This document shows, in pieces, positions 34,022 through 41,903 of a DNA stretch of 41,903 nt. The notes beneath the pieces were generated by a model. The model saw only the letters and a list, made by a program, of their open reading frames with translations. It searched no databases and was not told the DNA's origin. The stretch is from Deltaproteobacteria bacterium UBA5756 (GTDB taxonomy: Bacteria > Desulfobacterota > Syntrophorhabdia > Syntrophorhabdales > Syntrophorhabdaceae), in the NCBI GenBank assembly GCA_002418985.1, contig DIFE01000110.1:1-41903 (forward strand), in the 5' to 3' direction. Position 1 is the stretch's first letter; each line of letters begins with the position of its first letter. Made by a program: the position numbers and the translations under genes.

Positions 34022-35012
34022 GATGTACTACGACCGCGATGCGGATCTCAAAGTTTTAAAGGATCGCAAGGTTGCAATCGTGGGCTATGGGAGCCAGGGC
34101 CATGCGCAGGCCCAGAACCTGCGGGACAGCGGGGTCGATGTCATTGTGGCGGAACTTGCAGGAACGGCGAACTTCAAACTGGCCGTAAAACATGGCTTCA
34201 AACCTGTCGGCGCCGCAAAGGCCGCCAAGGATGCGGACGTGATTCAAATCCTGGCCCAGGACAATCTCCAGGCTGAACTCTACAAAAACGAAATAAAAGA
34301 CAATCTCAAGAAAGGCAAGGCCCTCGTTTTCTCCCACGGATTCAATATCCATTACAACCAGATCGTACCCCCCGCGGATATCGATGTTGTCATGGTAGCA
34401 CCCAAGGGTCCGGGACACCTTGTCAGAAGGGAATTCGAGCGGGGCGCCGGCGTACCGTCGCTCATCGCCATCTATCAGGACCACTCGAAAAAGGCAAAAC
34501 AACTGGCCCTGGCCTATGCGAAAGGAATTGGTGCAACACGGGCGGGCGTCATCGAGACAACATTCGAAGAAGAAACAGAGACAGACCTCTTCGGAGAACA
34601 GGCGGTTTTGTGCGGCGGAGCATCAGAACTTGTCCGTGCAGGCTTTGACACGCTGGTCGAGGCAGGTTATCAGCCCGAGATCGCATATTTCGAGTGCCTT
34701 CACGAGTTGAAGCTCATCGTTGACCTTATGTACGAGGGCGGCATCTCCAACATGCGTTACTCCATCAGCGACACAGCCGAATATGGCGACATCACCCGCG
34801 GCAGAAGGGTCATCAATGAGGAGACCCGCGAAGAAATGAGGGTCATCCTCGACGAGATCCAGTCCGGCGAATTCGCCCGCGAATGGATACTGGAGAACAT
34901 GGCCGGAAGACCCGTGTACAGTGCCGTAAAAAGGATCGATTCGGAACACCTTATTGAGCAGGTCGGCAAGAAACTCCGTTCCATGATGGGTTGGATCGGG
35001 AGAAAAGGTTGA
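34014..35012 (+). CDS. ilvC: Ketol-acid reductoisomerase
   Basis: The 332-residue class I enzyme has the NADPH-binding VAIVGYGSQGHAQAQNLRDSG (about 20-40), the metal-site segments DLFGEQAVLCGG and ECLHELKLIVDLMYEGG, and the C-terminal YGDITRGRR. It rearranges and reduces acetolactate to dihydroxy-isovalerate. AAAAGGAGGAG is upstream of the ATG, inside the end of ilvN. Nothing unusual except tight packing with psd, which starts at its stop. Confidence 0.97.
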   Translation: MAKMYYDRDADLKVLKDRKVAIVGYGSQGHAQAQNLRDSGVDVIVAELAGTANFKLAVKHGFKPVGAAKAAKDADVIQILAQDNLQAELYKNEIKDNLKKGKALVFSHGFNIHYNQIVPPADIDVVMVAPKGPGHLVRREFERGAGVPSLIAIYQDHSKKAKQLALAYAKGIGATRAGVIETTFEEETETDLFGEQAVLCGGASELVRAGFDTLVEAGYQPEIAYFECLHELKLIVDLMYEGGISNMRYSISDTAEYGDITRGRRVINEETREEMRVILDEIQSGEFAREWILENMAGRPVYSAVKRIDSEHLIEQVGKKLRSMMGWIGRKG

Positions 35013-35656
35013 AAGAACCTATTATCGCAAGGGAGGGGCTACGGATCATCGTCCCCTCCCTTGTTCTTTCCGCTGTCCTCCTTCTGGGCAAGTTCTTCTT
35101 CCTGACAGCCCTGGTTTTTTGTTTTGCCCTCTTCTGCTTATATTTCTTCCGCAACCCCAGACGTCGACCGGCCGACGCGGGGGCGGGTGTTCTCATATCA
35201 CCGGCTGACGGCACCGTGATCGATGTCAGCGACATGGCCGAGGAGGAATTCTTGGGCGGTGATGTAACGCGAATCGCGATCTTCATGTCGCCCACGGATG
35301 TCCATGTCAATCGGGCACCCTGCGCGGGCCGGGTCGTCTCGATGAAACATGTCGCCGGCCGGTTCGCCATGGCCTTCGGCAAGGATATCGAACTCAAGAA
35401 CGAAAGGAACTTCATCCTCTTCGAGAATGACGGCGATCGGATTCTCATTGTCCAGATAGCCGGGTTTCTTGCCCGCAGGATCATTTCCTATGTAAAGCCC
35501 GACCAGCGGGTAACGCAGGGCCAGGCGGTGGGCATGATAGCCTTCGGGTCGCGTGTGGACATCTATTTTTGCAAAGGATATGAACCTGTGGTAGACTTAC
35601 ACGCGAAGGTTAAAGCCGGAAGTACGGTCCTCGCGCGTAAAAAGGGGGTACAATGA
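35009..35656 (+). CDS. psd: Phosphatidylserine decarboxylase (short form)
   Basis: The 215-residue proenzyme has an N-terminal membrane helix pair (about 15-47) and the conserved ISPADGTVIDV, MSPTDVHVNRAP and HVAGRFAMAFGKD. The self-cleavage site is G180-S181 in IAFGSRVD, where the Ser becomes the pyruvoyl group. It decarboxylates phosphatidylserine to phosphatidylethanolamine. The short type without the LGST end is found in archaea and many bacteria. TTG 35009 overlaps the ilvC stop and has GGGAG at good spacing; an upstream TTG at 34991 is less likely. Confidence 0.92.
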   Translation: MKEPIIAREGLRIIVPSLVLSAVLLLGKFFFLTALVFCFALFCLYFFRNPRRRPADAGAGVLISPADGTVIDVSDMAEEEFLGGDVTRIAIFMSPTDVHVNRAPCAGRVVSMKHVAGRFAMAFGKDIELKNERNFILFENDGDRILIVQIAGFLARRIISYVKPDQRVTQGQAVGMIAFGSRVDIYFCKGYEPVVDLHAKVKAGSTVLARKKGVQ

Positions 35657-36432
35657 ACAATACGAAGAAGAAAAGAAAGAAAGGCAAACCGAGCAAGGGG
35701 ATGTATCTGCTTCCCAATTTCCTCACTTCTCTCAGCCTTCTTTCGGGATTCTACGCCATCATCGCCGCCATGGACAGGCGGTTCACATATGCCGCGATCG
35801 CAATATTCATATCGGCCATCTTTGACATGCTCGACGGCCGGGTAGCACGAATGACAAATTCCAGCAGCCGTTTCGGGGTCGAGTACGATTCCCTCTCCGA
35901 CGTCATCGCCTTCGGGGTGGCCCCCGCGGTCCTGGCCTATCTGTGGGCATTGAAAAGCTACGGCAAGTTCGGCTGGCTCGCAGCCTTCCTTTTTATGGCA
36001 TGTGGTGCTCTGAGGCTTGCCAGGTTCAACATCCAGGCCGACACCGCGCAGAAGAAGCATTTTCTGGGTCTGCCCATACCGGCCGGGGCGGCAACAATCG
36101 CCGGTATCGTCCTTTTCTACTCCTGGATTGGTTACAAGGGCGGGTTGAAAACGGTCGTCATGCCCGTCGTCATCTACTGCCTCGCCCTGCTCATGGTCAG
36201 CAAGTTCCGCTACATCAGCTTCAAGGATATGGGCTTCGTCAGGGCCAGGCCTTTCATGTCCACGGTGGGTGTCATTTTTCTTCTCGTTATCGTCCTTACG
36301 GAACCCTATCTGACCCTCTTTGTCGCGACATCGGCCTACGCCATATCGGGTCCGATCTATACCCTGATCCTCCACTTCAAAAAGGAGCCTTCCGAAGAGC
36401 TTATTCGTTCGAGAGAAAACCAAGCAGACTGA
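35653..36432 (+). CDS. pssA: CDP-diacylglycerol-serine O-phosphatidyltransferase
   Basis: The 259-residue membrane protein has the CDP-alcohol phosphotransferase motif D58-x2-D61-G-x2-A-R-x8-G-x3-D79-x3-D83 and about seven membrane helices. It makes phosphatidylserine, the substrate of the psd product encoded just upstream; the ATG overlaps the psd stop. A Lys/Arg-rich N-terminus (KKKRKKGK) fits the cytoplasmic side. The 3' end overlaps the convergent HAD gene by 32 bases. Confidence 0.93.
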   Translation: MNNTKKKRKKGKPSKGMYLLPNFLTSLSLLSGFYAIIAAMDRRFTYAAIAIFISAIFDMLDGRVARMTNSSSRFGVEYDSLSDVIAFGVAPAVLAYLWALKSYGKFGWLAAFLFMACGALRLARFNIQADTAQKKHFLGLPIPAGAATIAGIVLFYSWIGYKGGLKTVVMPVVIYCLALLMVSKFRYISFKDMGFVRARPFMSTVGVIFLLVIVLTEPYLTLFVATSAYAISGPIYTLILHFKKEPSEELIRSRENQAD

Positions 36433-37090
36433 GATGGTCGTCAATAAAGGCGTCTGCCTCTATGCCCCGGTTTTTGTAGGCTATGAACGTGACCCCGGCT
36501 GCCTTCGCCGTGCCCATGTCAATCTCTGAATCCCCTATGTAGACGGTGGCCTCGCGCCGCACGTTCAACTTTTCCAATATCTTTGCCACCCCCTCGGGAT
36601 CGGGTTTCGCTTTGGCCTGCAATATCTCGCGGGAGCCGGCCGGATCCTGTCCCGGCTTCACCTGATGGGCGGCGGTAACGACAACATCGAAAAAGGGCCA
36701 CAGTCCGTACCGCTCCATGACGTGCCTCATCGACGTCGTCCGGTTGGTGCTTATGGCTCGGGATATGCCTTTCGCCCTGAGGCTCTCGAGAGTGTCCGTC
36801 AGATTGGGTTCCATTATGAGATAAACGATAAAGTCCCTGAAATCGATATTGTCCTTGAAGAATTCAAGGGCACGCCGCTCCACATCCTCATCGTTGCCGC
36901 ATATGTGGGCAATGGATTCGTAAACGGTATGGATATGACAATAATGTAATTCATCGTCCGTCAGGGATTCTTTCCCCGTCGAAGCGGCGATGCTGGTATA
37001 CAGACGCCGGTTGGCCTCGAAAGAGTCGAAAAGCACCCCGTCACAATCATAGATGACACATTCAACGTCCCGTTTCGTTGTGCTGCCCAT
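36401..37090 (-). CDS. HAD-superfamily phosphatase (phosphoglycolate phosphatase-like)
   Basis: The 229-residue protein has HAD motif I DCDGVLFDS (nucleophile D15), motif II AISTNRT, motif III K before PDPEGV and motif IV YIGDSEIDM, with a helical cap (about 25-90). The family hydrolyses phosphate monoesters such as phosphoglycolate; the true substrate cannot be told. ATG 37090 follows AAAGGAGAAC; an in-frame TTG at 37123 would run over that ribosome site. It is a single gene, convergent with pssA. Confidence 0.87.
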   Translation of the reverse strand: MGSTTKRDVECVIYDCDGVLFDSFEANRRLYTSIAASTGKESLTDDELHYCHIHTVYESIAHICGNDEDVERRALEFFKDNIDFRDFIVYLIMEPNLTDTLESLRAKGISRAISTNRTTSMRHVMERYGLWPFFDVVVTAAHQVKPGQDPAGSREILQAKAKPDPEGVAKILEKLNVRREATVYIGDSEIDMGTAKAAGVTFIAYKNRGIEADAFIDDHLSLLGFLSNE

Positions 37091-37223
37091 TGTCTTATGT
37101 TCTCCTTTTTGCCGCAATTTCAAACCTTCTGCTTTTAAACCGTAAGTGGCAAAAAATCAAGAGAAAACCTCTGAGCAATATGCTTCAAAGATGTAAATTA
37201 ATAGTTCTAATTGCAACAATATA

Positions 37224-37232
37224 TGCTACAAT
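37224..37232 (+). promoter_or_regulatory. Extended -10 promoter of the small HAD gene
   Basis: TGCTACAAT (37224-37232) is an extended -10 element about 30 bases before the ATG at 37263, in an AT-rich gap that also holds the divergent HAD gene's promoter. No clear -35 is seen. Confidence 0.4.
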
Positions 37233-37262
37233 TGTATGCGAAAGACTACCAAGGAGGCTATT

Positions 37263-37733
37263 ATGATAAGTGTTTCCGTCCCCGGATGGGGCGACCTGGA
37301 TATCGAATACCTGGTCATAGATTACAACGGGACCTGCGCATTTGACGGCAAGATGAAAGAGAGCGTCAAAGAGATGCTGGAAAGGGTATCCCGCTACATA
37401 AAAGTGTTTATCATCACATCCGATACCTATGGAAATATAGACAGTGAAGGAAACACAATCGGTTTTAGCATCATAAAAGTCGGTAAGGAGTCGAGCTCAC
37501 AGGAAAAGGCCAAGATCATCAAGGAACTGGGGCCTGAAAAGATAGTGGCCATCGGCAACGGGTCGAACGACGTATTGATGCTCAAAGAGGCATCCCTCGG
37601 GATCGGGGTGATCGGTGAAGAGGGCTGCTCGAAAGATCTGCTCAAAGAAGCCGATTTCTTCGTAAAGGACATTAACGATGCATTGAGCATGCTTCTCCAT
37701 CCCGAGAGGATCGTCGCAACATTGAGAGACTAA
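37263..37733 (+). CDS. Small HAD-family protein (soluble P-type ATPase-like)
   Basis: This 156-residue protein has HAD motif I as DYNGT (nucleophile D20, with Asn in place of the usual second Asp), motif II IITSDTYG, a Lys in the middle (ELGPEKIVAIGNG) and motif IV GNGSNDVLML. No cap domain is present. It resembles the COG4087 soluble P-type ATPase group, in which the acid/base Asp is often replaced, so a phosphatase role is uncertain. ATG 37263 has AAGGAGG upstream. A hairpin with a T run follows it. Confidence 0.8.
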   Translation: MISVSVPGWGDLDIEYLVIDYNGTCAFDGKMKESVKEMLERVSRYIKVFIITSDTYGNIDSEGNTIGFSIIKVGKESSSQEKAKIIKELGPEKIVAIGNGSNDVLMLKEASLGIGVIGEEGCSKDLLKEADFFVKDINDALSMLLHPERIVATLRD

Positions 37734-37757
37734 CAAATATTTCCGGGAAGAAACAAC

Positions 37758-37809
37758 CAGCTCAGGCAACCTTGTCTTCTTTGAGGCAACCTGAGCTGAA
37801 GGTTTTTTT
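37758..37809 (+). terminator. Hairpin with T7 run before secA
   Basis: CAGCTCAGG (37758-37766) pairs with CCTGAGCTG (37790-37798) around a 23-base loop; a T7 run (37803-37809) follows four bases later. It should end the HAD-gene transcript. It lies only 19 bases before the secA ATG, so it is either read through or acts as an attenuator of secA. Confidence 0.65.
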
Positions 37810-37827
37810 GCCGAAGGTCGTAAAGGT

Positions 37828-40440
37828 ATGATCGGAAACTTAATCAAGAAGATTGTCGGAACCAAGAACGAGCGTGAGCTCAAGCGTATACAGCCCATGG
37901 TCGAGAGGGCCAACGAATTTGAAGACAGGATGAGAGCCTTGAGTGACGAGGAACTCAAGGCGATGACACCTCACTTCAAGCAGAGAATCGCCGATGGTGA
38001 GGAGCTTGATTCCATTCTGCCCGAGGCCTTTACCGTCGTCCGGGAAACCGCCGCACGCACCCTGGGAATGCGTCATTTCGACGTCCAGCTCATCGGCGGC
38101 ATCGTCCTGCATGAAGGCAAGATCGCCGAAATGGCGACCGGTGAAGGGAAGACACTCGTCGCCACCCTTCCCGTATACCTCAACGCCTTGAGCGGCCTCG
38201 GCGTCCACGTGGTGACCGTCAACGATTACCTCGCCAAAAGGGATGCCGAATGGATGGGTCCGGTGTATCAGTTCCTCGGCCTTTCCGTGGGTGTCATAGT
38301 CCACGACCTCGATGATGTCTCCCGGAAGCATGCTTACGCCTGCGACGTAACGTACGGCACGAACAACGAGTTCGGTTTCGACTATCTGCGCGACAACATG
38401 CACTATGACCTTCAGGATTGCGTCCAGCGCGAGTTCAACTATGCAATCGTCGATGAAGTCGACAGCATCCTCGTTGACGAGGCGAGAACCCCGCTCATCA
38501 TCTCCGGCCCGGCGGAAGAGTCGACAGACAAGTATTACAAGATCAACAAACTGATACCCCAGCTCAAGCGTGATCAGGATTTCATGATAGACGAGAAGGC
38601 GCGCAGCGCCTATCTTACCGAAGAGGGCGTCGCAAAGCTGGAGAAGATCCTCAATATCGAAAACCTCTACGACCCGAATCACGTCGATTTCCTCCATCAC
38701 ATCAACCAGGCCCTGAAGGCACATCAGCTCTTCGCCCGCGACGTCGATTACATCGTAAAGGACGGCCAGGTTGTCATCGTCGATGAGTTCACGGGCAGGC
38801 TTATGCCCGGCAGGCGTTACAGCGAAGGGCTCCACCAGGCCCTCGAAGCGAAGGAAAACGTCAAGATAGAGCGGGAGAACCAGACTCTCGCCACGGTCAC
38901 CTTTCAGAACTACTTCAGGATGTACAAGAAGCTCGCCGGCATGACGGGAACCGCCGACACCGAGGCCGTCGAGTTCAAGAAGATCTACAATCTGGATGTC
39001 ATTGTCATCCCAACCAACAAGGGCCTTATCCGAACGAACTATCCCGACGTGGTATACCGGACGGAAAAGGAAAAGTTCGGGGCGGCCGTGAAAGAGATAG
39101 AGGAACTCTACAAGGTAGGGAAGCCTGTCCTCGTAGGCACCCTTTCCATAGAAAAATCGGAAAGGGTCTCGGAGATGCTCAAGCGCAAAGGCATACCACA
39201 CAATGTACTTAACGCAAAGAACCATGAAAGTGAGGCTGAGGTGGTCGCCCAGGCAGGGCGTTCGAAGGCAGTCACGATTTCAACGAATATGGCCGGCCGC
39301 GGGACCGACATACTCCTCGGCGGCAACCCGGGGTTCATGGCCCTCGCCATGGCGAAAGGTCAGAAAGACTCAGAGGAATACGTAAAATCACTGGAGAAAG
39401 CAAAGGCCTTCTGTGCCGCCGACAAGGAAGAGGTCATCAGGCTGGGGGGCCTCCATATCCTTGGCACGGAGCGGCATGAATCCCGGCGTATCGACAACCA
39501 GTTGCGCGGGCGGGCGGGCAGGCAGGGAGATCCCGGGTCGTCCCGTTTTTATGTTTCCCTTGAAGACGAGATCATGCGCCTCTTCGGTTCCGACAGGGTA
39601 TCGCCTATTCTGGGCAAGCTCGGTATGGATGAAGACACGCCCATAGAACATCCCATCATCACCAAGGCCATCGAGAGCGCCCAAACCCGGGTTGAAGGCC
39701 ATAACTTCGAGATACGGAAGTACCTGCTTGAATATGACAACGTCATGAACAAACAGCGCGAGACGATCTACGGAATGCGGCGCGAGGTCATGAAGAATGG
39801 CGACATCCGCGAAAAGCTCCTCCAAATGGTGGATGAGATCTGCGAGGACATAGTGTTTGAATGTGCTCCGGAAAAGGTGTACCCCGAAGAATGGGACCTT
39901 GAATCCCTGAAGATGCGAATCTACGAAAATTTCCTCATCCATGTCGATTTTGACCTCGAAGAAGTCAAGTCACTGACACGCGAGGGCCTTCTCGACAGGG
40001 TACTCTCAACCATCACATCTTTCTATGAAAAGAAGTCTCAGGATTTCGGCAATGAGGAGATGCGTGCCGTTGAGCGTTTCATAGTCCTTAACTCCATCGA
40101 CACGTTCTGGAAGGAACACCTGCTGTCCCTCGACCACCTGAAAGAAGGCATTGGACTCAGGGGATACGGGCAGAAGGATCCATTAAGGGAATATCAGCGG
40201 GAAAGCTTCGAACTTTTTCTGGATATGGTGGAAAGGGCCAAATACGACACGGTGAGAAAAATCTTCGCCGTTCAGCCCGCCAAAGAAGAGATCGAGTACC
40301 AGGAACCGGTGATGTTCCTGAACAGGACGGATGGCGGCCCCTTAACGGACAGCTCTGACAAGAAGGACAAAAAAGTAGGCCGCAACGACCCCTGTCCCTG
40401 CGGCAGCGGGAAAAAATACAAGAAATGCTGCGGAAGGTAA
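37828..40440 (+). CDS. secA: Preprotein translocase ATPase SecA
   Basis: The 870-residue motor has Walker A MATGEGKT (102-109), DEAD-like VDEVDSILVDEARTPLIISG, the pre-protein cross-linking domain, the second NBD (STNMAGRGTDILLGG and QLRGRAGRQGDPGSSRF), the helical scaffold and wing, and a C-terminal SEC-C zinc knuckle (CPCGSGKKYKKCC). It pushes unfolded proteins through SecYEG. AAAGGT lies close to the ATG. Full length, no defects. It is probably transcribed alone or from within the preceding gene. Confidence 0.98.
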   Translation: MIGNLIKKIVGTKNERELKRIQPMVERANEFEDRMRALSDEELKAMTPHFKQRIADGEELDSILPEAFTVVRETAARTLGMRHFDVQLIGGIVLHEGKIAEMATGEGKTLVATLPVYLNALSGLGVHVVTVNDYLAKRDAEWMGPVYQFLGLSVGVIVHDLDDVSRKHAYACDVTYGTNNEFGFDYLRDNMHYDLQDCVQREFNYAIVDEVDSILVDEARTPLIISGPAEESTDKYYKINKLIPQLKRDQDFMIDEKARSAYLTEEGVAKLEKILNIENLYDPNHVDFLHHINQALKAHQLFARDVDYIVKDGQVVIVDEFTGRLMPGRRYSEGLHQALEAKENVKIERENQTLATVTFQNYFRMYKKLAGMTGTADTEAVEFKKIYNLDVIVIPTNKGLIRTNYPDVVYRTEKEKFGAAVKEIEELYKVGKPVLVGTLSIEKSERVSEMLKRKGIPHNVLNAKNHESEAEVVAQAGRSKAVTISTNMAGRGTDILLGGNPGFMALAMAKGQKDSEEYVKSLEKAKAFCAADKEEVIRLGGLHILGTERHESRRIDNQLRGRAGRQGDPGSSRFYVSLEDEIMRLFGSDRVSPILGKLGMDEDTPIEHPIITKAIESAQTRVEGHNFEIRKYLLEYDNVMNKQRETIYGMRREVMKNGDIREKLLQMVDEICEDIVFECAPEKVYPEEWDLESLKMRIYENFLIHVDFDLEEVKSLTREGLLDRVLSTITSFYEKKSQDFGNEEMRAVERFIVLNSIDTFWKEHLLSLDHLKEGIGLRGYGQKDPLREYQRESFELFLDMVERAKYDTVRKIFAVQPAKEEIEYQEPVMFLNRTDGGPLTDSSDKKDKKVGRNDPCPCGSGKKYKKCCGR

Positions 40441-40533
40441 ACATAGCTTCAATCTTTGAGCCGTTTGAGCAAAAACACAACGGCCTGACGGTTTACCGAT
40501 AAAGTTTGTTTCCTGGTCTCTTTTGCTTCTATT

Positions 40534-40607
40534 CGTCATTCCGGCGAAGGCCGGAATCCAGGAAAACCTCAGGGATTGAAAACCACCTGGATTCAGGCTC
40601 CTCGCCT
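40534..40607. repeat. REP-like palindromic repeat
   Basis: ATTCCGGCGAAGGCCGGAAT (40538-40557) is a near-perfect palindrome of the CGTCATTCCGGCGAA-type repeat found scattered in many bacterial genomes, followed by GGAATCCAGG/CCTGGATTC as a second inverted pair (40553-40562 and 40587-40595). It lies between secA and argJ and can form a long hairpin in RNA. Confidence 0.65.
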
Positions 40608-40679
40608 TAAGTGACGGACTCGGTAGATTTTTATCGAAACATTACAAAACCTTAAAACCGTGATTAAGGGTGGTAAAAA

Positions 40680-41843
40680 ATGGTAAAAAACATCTCGATT
40701 AAAGGTATTGAGTTTTCGGGGATTGCTTCAGGGATCAAGTCTGAAGGGCCTGATCTCGGTCTCGTCGTCTTTCGCGATGATATGAACGTCCTTACGGCCT
40801 ATACCCGTAACCGGGTAAAGGCGGCTCACATCCTTTATGATCGCAAAGTCGACAAGGGGACCGTAAGGGCGCTCGTCGCAAACAGCGGCTGCGCAAACGC
40901 GTGCACGGGAAAGGAAGGTGTGGGCGATCTGTCGGCCATCTCAAAGGTTCTGGCACCGCTTATCGGTACACCGCCCGAAAAGGTACTTTTTGCCTGCACC
41001 GGTGTTATCGGCAAAAGGCTCCCCGTCGATACCATCATATCCGCCCTGCCCCGCGCCGCAGGCAGCACGAAAGAGTCCGGTATCGACGAATTCGCCCGGG
41101 CCATCATGACAACGGATACCTATCCCAAAATCGTACAGGCGACATGCAAGGGGAAAAAGACATATAAGGTCGTCGGCGTTGCCAAGGGTTCCGGCATGAT
41201 CAACCCGTTCTTTGCGACGATGCTTGCCTTCGTTTTTACCGACTTCCCGGTTTCGCCGGAAACGGTCAGGCGTGCGTTTACCCAATCCATCAGGGACAGC
41301 TTCGAGCGCATAACGGTTGACGGGGAATGCAGTACTAACGACACGATCATGCTTTTCACCCGTCAGGGCGACGAGGACAGCCATGCCCTGGAGTCATTCA
41401 AAGAGACCCTCGGGACCGTACTCAAGGAGCTTTCAATGCTGGTTGTACGGGACGGCGAAGGAGCTACGAAGGTCGCTCATATTATTGTAAAAGGGTCCAA
41501 AAGGAAAGAATGGGCCGAGAAGATCGCCCGGCGCATCGCCCTGTCTCCTCTCACAAAAACCGCCTTTTTCGGCAGCGATCCCAACTGGGGGCGCATAATA
41601 GCGGCGGCCGGCGACGCCGGCGTGCCCCTCAACCCTTCAAAAGTGGATATCTCCCTTCAGGGCGAGGTGATCGCGAAGGGCGGCACGGAAGTCCCCTTCG
41701 ATGAGAAGGTGCTAAAAAAACTCATGGACAGGAAAGAGATATCCGTCATCGTCGATCTCAACGAAGGTAAGGCATCCTTCGACATCTTTACGACCGACCT
41801 TACCTACGATTATGTCAAGATCAATGCATCATATAGAAGTTAG
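40680..41843 (+). CDS. argJ: Glutamate N-acetyltransferase (ArgJ)
   Basis: The 387-residue protein is a full-length ArgJ: ANSGCANACTG (67-77), CTGVIGKRLP, the MTTDTYPK segment, and the cleavage and nucleophile site with Thr180 in FFATMLAF. It splits itself in two at that Thr and moves the acetyl group from N-acetylornithine to glutamate in the cyclic arginine pathway. Only a few residues around the site vary from the usual NMATMLAF. AAGGGTGG precedes the ATG. Whether it also uses acetyl-CoA cannot be told. No neighbouring arginine genes are visible here. Confidence 0.95.
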   Translation: MVKNISIKGIEFSGIASGIKSEGPDLGLVVFRDDMNVLTAYTRNRVKAAHILYDRKVDKGTVRALVANSGCANACTGKEGVGDLSAISKVLAPLIGTPPEKVLFACTGVIGKRLPVDTIISALPRAAGSTKESGIDEFARAIMTTDTYPKIVQATCKGKKTYKVVGVAKGSGMINPFFATMLAFVFTDFPVSPETVRRAFTQSIRDSFERITVDGECSTNDTIMLFTRQGDEDSHALESFKETLGTVLKELSMLVVRDGEGATKVAHIIVKGSKRKEWAEKIARRIALSPLTKTAFFGSDPNWGRIIAAAGDAGVPLNPSKVDISLQGEVIAKGGTEVPFDEKVLKKLMDRKEISVIVDLNEGKASFDIFTTDLTYDYVKINASYRS

Positions 41844-41903
41844 AGACGGGTTACAGGTTATAGGCTTTTTCCCACTGTTCTCCAGGATAATCCGTTTCCC
41901 AAA

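Noticed and set aside
37840..39225. Long open frame on the minus strand inside secA
   Set aside because: It is antisense to a full-length SecA, has no ribosome site or family resemblance, and arises from the codon bias of secA.
1..41903. CRISPR arrays and tRNA or rRNA genes
   Set aside because: No regularly spaced repeats and no tRNA-like or rRNA-like sequence was recognised by eye; a covariance search could not be run.

Overview
The window joins the early end of a Mu-like transposable prophage (about 1-13,680) to ordinary chromosome of a Gram-negative bacterium (about 13,756-41,903). The host carries outer-membrane genes (an Mla-type lipid transport operon and Ara4N lipid A modification genes), a short form of phosphatidylserine decarboxylase placed after ilvBNC, a zinc-finger-less DnaJ next to groESL, and several TTG/GTG starts with strong Shine-Dalgarno sequences. 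This fits a deltaproteobacterium-type anaerobe (Desulfobacterota). That placement is inferred from gene content only; no rRNA or tRNA gene was seen.

Region 1 (1-6803, minus strand) is a Mu-like early operon. Read in transcription order it holds a Ner/Cro-like regulator, a doubtful small gene, small HTH and IclR-type DNA-binding proteins, a coiled-coil protein, a DDE transposase (MuA-like), an AAA+ target-site ATPase (MuB-like), three small proteins and a Gam-like DNA-end-binding protein. It continues off the left edge. A divergent CI/LexA-type S24 repressor (6869-7525, plus) faces it, as in Mu.

Region 2 (7743-13384, plus strand, visibly richer in AT) lies between the repressor and a candidate element end near 13,682. 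It encodes five proteins that look like anti-phage cargo: a TIGR02391/Ymh-family protein, a fusion of a PD-(D/E)xK-like nuclease to a DGQHR (DndB-like) protein, a Dam-type adenine methylase, and a two-gene CBASS made of a 2TM beta-barrel effector (Cap15-like) and a CD-NTase. If the end at 13,682 is right, this island travels inside the Mu-like element, between its left end and its repressor. This is the most notable finding in the window.

Region 3 (13,756-21,706) is chromosomal: a SagB-type nitroreductase with a radical SAM enzyme, a convergent unknown gene, a DUF89 family protein, a CbpA-type DnaJ, an unknown gene and groES-groEL, closed by a strong terminator shared with a convergent dodecin gene. 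Region 4 (21,832-27,198, minus) is an Ara4N lipid A operon (arnT, arnC, arnA split into two genes, arnD) without arnB. Region 5 (27,569-31,114) is an Mla-type operon: STAS-MlaE, MlaF, MlaD and a PqiC-like lipoprotein. Region 6 (31,585-36,432) runs from a YdcH-like protein through ilvB-ilvN-ilvC to psd-pssA, linking branched-chain amino acid synthesis to phosphatidylethanolamine synthesis. The right end has two HAD phosphatases, secA and argJ.
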